Translations under genes and position numbers: made by a program
Shown here: positions 5,917 through 6,214 of the stretch, piece by piece
Layout of the letters: the number at the start of each line of letters is the position of its first letter
Numbering within the stretch: position 1 is the stretch's first letter
DNA from: Ruminococcus sp. UBA1828
Lineage (GTDB): Bacteria > Bacillota > Clostridia > Oscillospirales > Ruminococcaceae
Assembly: GCA_002338885.1 (NCBI GenBank)
Contig: DDJI01000074.1
Location: 12,906 to 19,119 of the forward strand
Direction: 5' to 3'
DNA: 6,214 nucleotides
Notes under the pieces: model-generated
Database searches by the model: none
Seen by the model: only the letters and a program-made list of their open reading frames with translations
Told to the model about the DNA's origin: nothing

Positions 5917-5957
5917 TATGCATAGCCGATTGACGTCGGCGGCGCATACTATATAAA
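5917..5957 (+). promoter_or_regulatory. purC: purC promoter overlapped by a palindrome (candidate operator)
   Basis: TTGACG (5930-5935) and TATAAA (5952-5957), spaced 16 bases, form a good sigma-A-type promoter, each one mismatch from consensus. Transcription would start near 5964, about 20 bases before the purC ATG. A symmetrical palindrome, TATGC-N3-GCCGA-N6-TCGGC-N3-GCATA (5917-5948), is centred on the -35 box, with ten of thirteen half-site bases complementary. This placement fits a repressor operator. It does not match the LacI-type PurR box or the Bacillus PurR box as I remember them. The inferred RNA start is downstream, so a role as DNA is more likely than as RNA for transcripts from this promoter. 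Confidence 0.55.
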
Positions 5958-5983
5958 ATATATGTAAAGGTTGGTTGATTAAA

Positions 5984-6214
5984 ATGAAAATGCTGTATGA
6001 AGGAAAGTCTAAGATCGTCTACGAAGGCGAGGATCCTAAGACCTGCGTCATCAAGTACAAGGACACAGCCACTGCCGGAAACGGTGCTAAAAAAGAGGAC
6101 TTGCCCGAAAAAGGCAAGCTCAACGCCGAGATTTCAAACATAATCTTCAAGTACCTCATGGCAAACGGCATAAAGACACACTTAATCAAGGTGATTGACG
6201 AGACAAGCGTTCTT
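5984..6214 (+). CDS. purC: Phosphoribosylaminoimidazole-succinocarboxamide (SAICAR) synthetase, N-terminal part (3' truncated)
   Basis: Joins aspartate to CAIR using ATP, a middle step of purine synthesis. Only the first 77 residues are in the window; the frame is open to the last base. The N-terminus matches the family: LYEGKSKIVY (4-13) is the nucleotide-binding hairpin, followed by KYKDTATAGNGAKKE (24-38), corresponding to the usual FKDdaTAfNG..KK signature, then GKLNAEISNIIFKYL (44-58) and a strand leading to THLIKVID. The start at 5984 is chosen because AAAGG (5966-5970) lies upstream; spacing is long at 13 bases, and the second ATG at 5990 would be even further. It has its own promoter 281 bp after purF rather than being tightly coupled. 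ATA codons (for example in SNIIF and NGIKT) agree with the purF side of the window. Confidence 0.93.
   Translation, partial: MKMLYEGKSKIVYEGEDPKTCVIKYKDTATAGNGAKKEDLPEKGKLNAEISNIIFKYLMANGIKTHLIKVIDETSVL

Noticed and set aside
5800..5983. Known purine riboswitch upstream of purC
   Set aside because: The conserved junction bases of the purine aptamer (such as the GTTTCTACC and CCGTAAA blocks) are not present in the right order.
5984..6110. C-ending codons in the first part of purC as another mosaic segment
   Set aside because: The stretch is too short to judge, and ATA, TTA and ACA codons typical of purF appear soon after.

Overview
The window looks like bacterial DNA from gut-type Clostridia. 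It carries nitrogen-assimilation and nucleotide-synthesis genes, all on the + strand. In order: the 3' end of a type III glutamine synthetase (glnN), a complete type I glutamine synthetase (glnA), a small ANTAR-domain RNA-binding regulator, CTP synthase (pyrG), amidophosphoribosyltransferase (purF), and the 5' end of SAICAR synthetase (purC). I see no tRNA, rRNA, CRISPR array, insertion sequence or phage gene.

Layout. The left block (1-2479) is a glutamine-synthesis locus. The glnN tail ends at 278, followed by a 174-bp gap with a terminator-like hairpin and a second hairpin. Then come glnA (453-1763) and the ANTAR gene (1817-2392), which share a short spacer and end at a long-stem terminator. 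The right block starts with a good promoter (2561-2590), then pyrG (2632-4251) and purF (4248-5702), which overlap by 4 bp. A 281-bp AT-rich gap with a terminator-like hairpin, a palindrome and a promoter precedes purC (5984 onward, cut by the window edge).

Function. The left genes make glutamine from glutamate and ammonia, and the ANTAR protein probably controls their transcripts by binding leader RNA (related to the NitR-type regulators next to clostridial glnA). PyrG and PurF both spend glutamine amide nitrogen, for CTP and for the first step of purine synthesis; PurC acts later in the purine pathway. The set reads as glutamine made, then used.

Main caution. Coding style changes sharply inside pyrG. 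Everything up to about position 2943 uses GC-rich codons with no ATA isoleucine codon that I can find, typical of Faecalibacterium/Subdoligranulum-like genomes (the genus is a guess). From about 2944 on, ATA, GTA, GGA, TTA and AGA become common and stay so through purF and purC. The switch lies in one of the most conserved stretches of pyrG. The gene may be a true recombinant, or the window may join two genomes in an assembly. If it is an assembly join, the left and right blocks are not neighbours in any real organism.

The most interesting non-coding signals are two hairpins with A-N-N-G-N-N hexaloops just upstream of the ribosome binding sites of glnA and of the ANTAR gene, competing helices upstream of purC, and a 32-bp palindrome centred on the purC -35 box. 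No clearly new system is visible; these are candidate regulatory elements.
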